This document shows positions 6,605-7,400 of a DNA stretch of 7,400 bases, in pieces; within the stretch, counting starts at the first letter, position 1, and the number at the start of each line of letters is the position of its first letter. The position numbers and the translations under genes were made by a program. This stretch comes from an uncultured Oscillospiraceae bacterium. GTDB lineage: Bacteria; Bacillota; Clostridia; Oscillospirales; Oscillospiraceae. The notes beneath the pieces were generated by a model. It had not been told where the DNA came from and searched no databases. It saw only the letters and a program-made list of their open reading frames with translations. Location of the stretch: the NCBI GenBank assembly GCA_900769835.1, contig CAAGIE010000076.1:1-7400 (forward strand), in the 5' to 3' direction.

Positions 6605-7400
6605 ATGAATATCGAATTTGATGCATACAAGCAAAAGTTAAATGAAGCAAAGCCTGGTCTGGACGAACTGGCAAATTCCCTGAACCTGGAGGGTCTGCGC
6701 AATGAGTTGGAGCGTCTCCACGCAATGCAGGAAGCCCCCGGTTTTTGGGATGATCCCGCCAAGAGTCAGAAGATCGTTATGAAGACCAAAGCCGCTGAGA
6801 ACAAGATCGAGAAGTATCAGCAGATGACCTCTCTTTGGGAGGATCTGATGACCATTTGCGAAATGGCCGCCGAAGAAGACGACGATTCTATGCTCGACGA
6901 GCTGAAAGATGGCTACCAGAAGTTGAGTGCAGATATGGAAACCTGCCGTCTGCAGACCCTGCTCACCGGCACCTACGACAGCCATAACGCAATGATGAGT
7001 TTCCAGGCCGGTGCCGGCGGTACCGAGGCGCAGGACTGGTGCCAGATGCTCTATCGTATGTATACCCGCTGGGCAGAAGCACACGGCTATACCTATAAGA
7101 TCATGGACTATCAGGAGGGCGACGAAGCCGGCCTGAAGAGCGCAGATATCCTGATCGAGGGCGACAATGCTTATGGCTTCCTCAAGGGCGAGAACGGCGT
7201 TCACCGTCTGGTGCGAGTCTCTCCCTTTGATGCCAATGCCCGCCGCCAGACCTCTTTCTCTGCCATCGAAGTGATCCCCGAGATCCAGGATGACAGCCAG
7301 GATGTAGAGATCCGTCCCGAGGACTATGAAATGCAAGTATTCCGTTCCTCTGGCGCAGGTGGCCAGCACATCAACAAGACTTCCTCTGCCGTTCGTCTGA
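6605..7400 (+). CDS. prfB: Peptide chain release factor 2 (partial, 3' end outside window)
   Basis: Release factor 2 recognises UAA and UGA stop codons on the ribosome and triggers release of the finished protein. The visible 265 codons cover the N-terminal coiled region (motif APGFWDDP), the PCRF domain with AGAGGTEAQDW, the stop-codon recognition tripeptide SPF (206-208) in RVSPFDANARRQTSF, and the catalytic GGQ (252-254) in SSGAGGQHINKT. These positions lie within two residues of those in E. coli RF2, which supports the start. The start is also backed by GGGAG at 6590-6594, ten bases before the ATG. An in-frame ATG at 6584 would leave almost no leader after the promoter. The gene reads without a programmed frameshift: at the usual site it has TCC CTG AAC CTG (residues 25-28, SLNL). 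About 100 C-terminal residues are missing at the window edge. Confidence 0.95.
   Translation, partial: MNIEFDAYKQKLNEAKPGLDELANSLNLEGLRNELERLHAMQEAPGFWDDPAKSQKIVMKTKAAENKIEKYQQMTSLWEDLMTICEMAAEEDDDSMLDELKDGYQKLSADMETCRLQTLLTGTYDSHNAMMSFQAGAGGTEAQDWCQMLYRMYTRWAEAHGYTYKIMDYQEGDEAGLKSADILIEGDNAYGFLKGENGVHRLVRVSPFDANARRQTSFSAIEVIPEIQDDSQDVEIRPEDYEMQVFRSSGAGGQHINKTSSAVRL

Noticed and set aside
6448..6605. The small ORF as the zero-frame first part of a frameshifted prfB
   Set aside because: prfB is in the +1 frame relative to it, but a TAA at 6566-6568 in that frame blocks fusion. The sequence also does not resemble an RF2 N-terminus, and prfB from 6605 is already full length at its N-terminus.

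Overview
The window looks like chromosomal DNA from a low-to-mid GC Gram-positive bacterium, most likely an uncultured gut-type Clostridia (Oscillospirales/Ruminococcaceae-like). This rests on strong AGGAGG ribosome binding sites, textbook sigma-A promoters with 17-bp spacers, a tRNA gene with an encoded CCA end, a MacB/FtsX-type ATPase-permease fusion of Firmicute style, and balanced base composition. The lineage is inferred from protein style only; no database search was possible.

Left half, plus strand (1-2682): an operon of three genes reads rfbD (dTDP-4-dehydrorhamnose reductase), an ABC ATPase of the BcrA/lantibiotic-protection type, and its ABC-2 permease. The genes are tightly packed: 5 nt separate rfbD from the ATPase, and the ATPase and permease overlap by 8 nt. 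The operon promoter lies left of the window. A strong hairpin at 2650-2682 ends it and, being symmetrical with A6 and T6 flanks, also ends the convergent minus-strand operon.

Middle, minus strand (2689-6230): a two-gene operon with a clear extended -10 promoter encodes a histidine phosphatase (241 aa) followed 17 nt later by a 913-aa ABC transporter. The transporter fuses an N-terminal ATPase to a four-helix FtsX/MacB-type permease with an external domain of roughly 430 residues. Upstream of it, also on the minus strand, is tRNA-Arg(CCU) with its own consensus promoter and its own terminator, the latter directly abutting the tRNA 3' end.

Right end, plus strand (6410-7400): a very short acidic ORF (26 aa) with an excellent ribosome binding site is followed two bases after its UGA stop by a 13-bp inverted repeat. 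The repeat covers the -35 box and spacer of the near-consensus prfB promoter. prfB (peptide chain release factor 2) then runs off the right edge. It reads in a single frame and lacks the programmed +1 frameshift found in many bacteria.

Most of the window is ordinary. The stretch most worth a second look is 6436-6605: a UGA-terminated mini-ORF, an inverted repeat lying on the prfB promoter, and a prfB gene that has lost its usual autoregulatory frameshift. The idea that these parts together replace the frameshift is a hypothesis, not something the sequence proves. No insertion sequence, CRISPR array, riboswitch or prophage feature was seen, and no gene-free stretch exceeds 300 bases.
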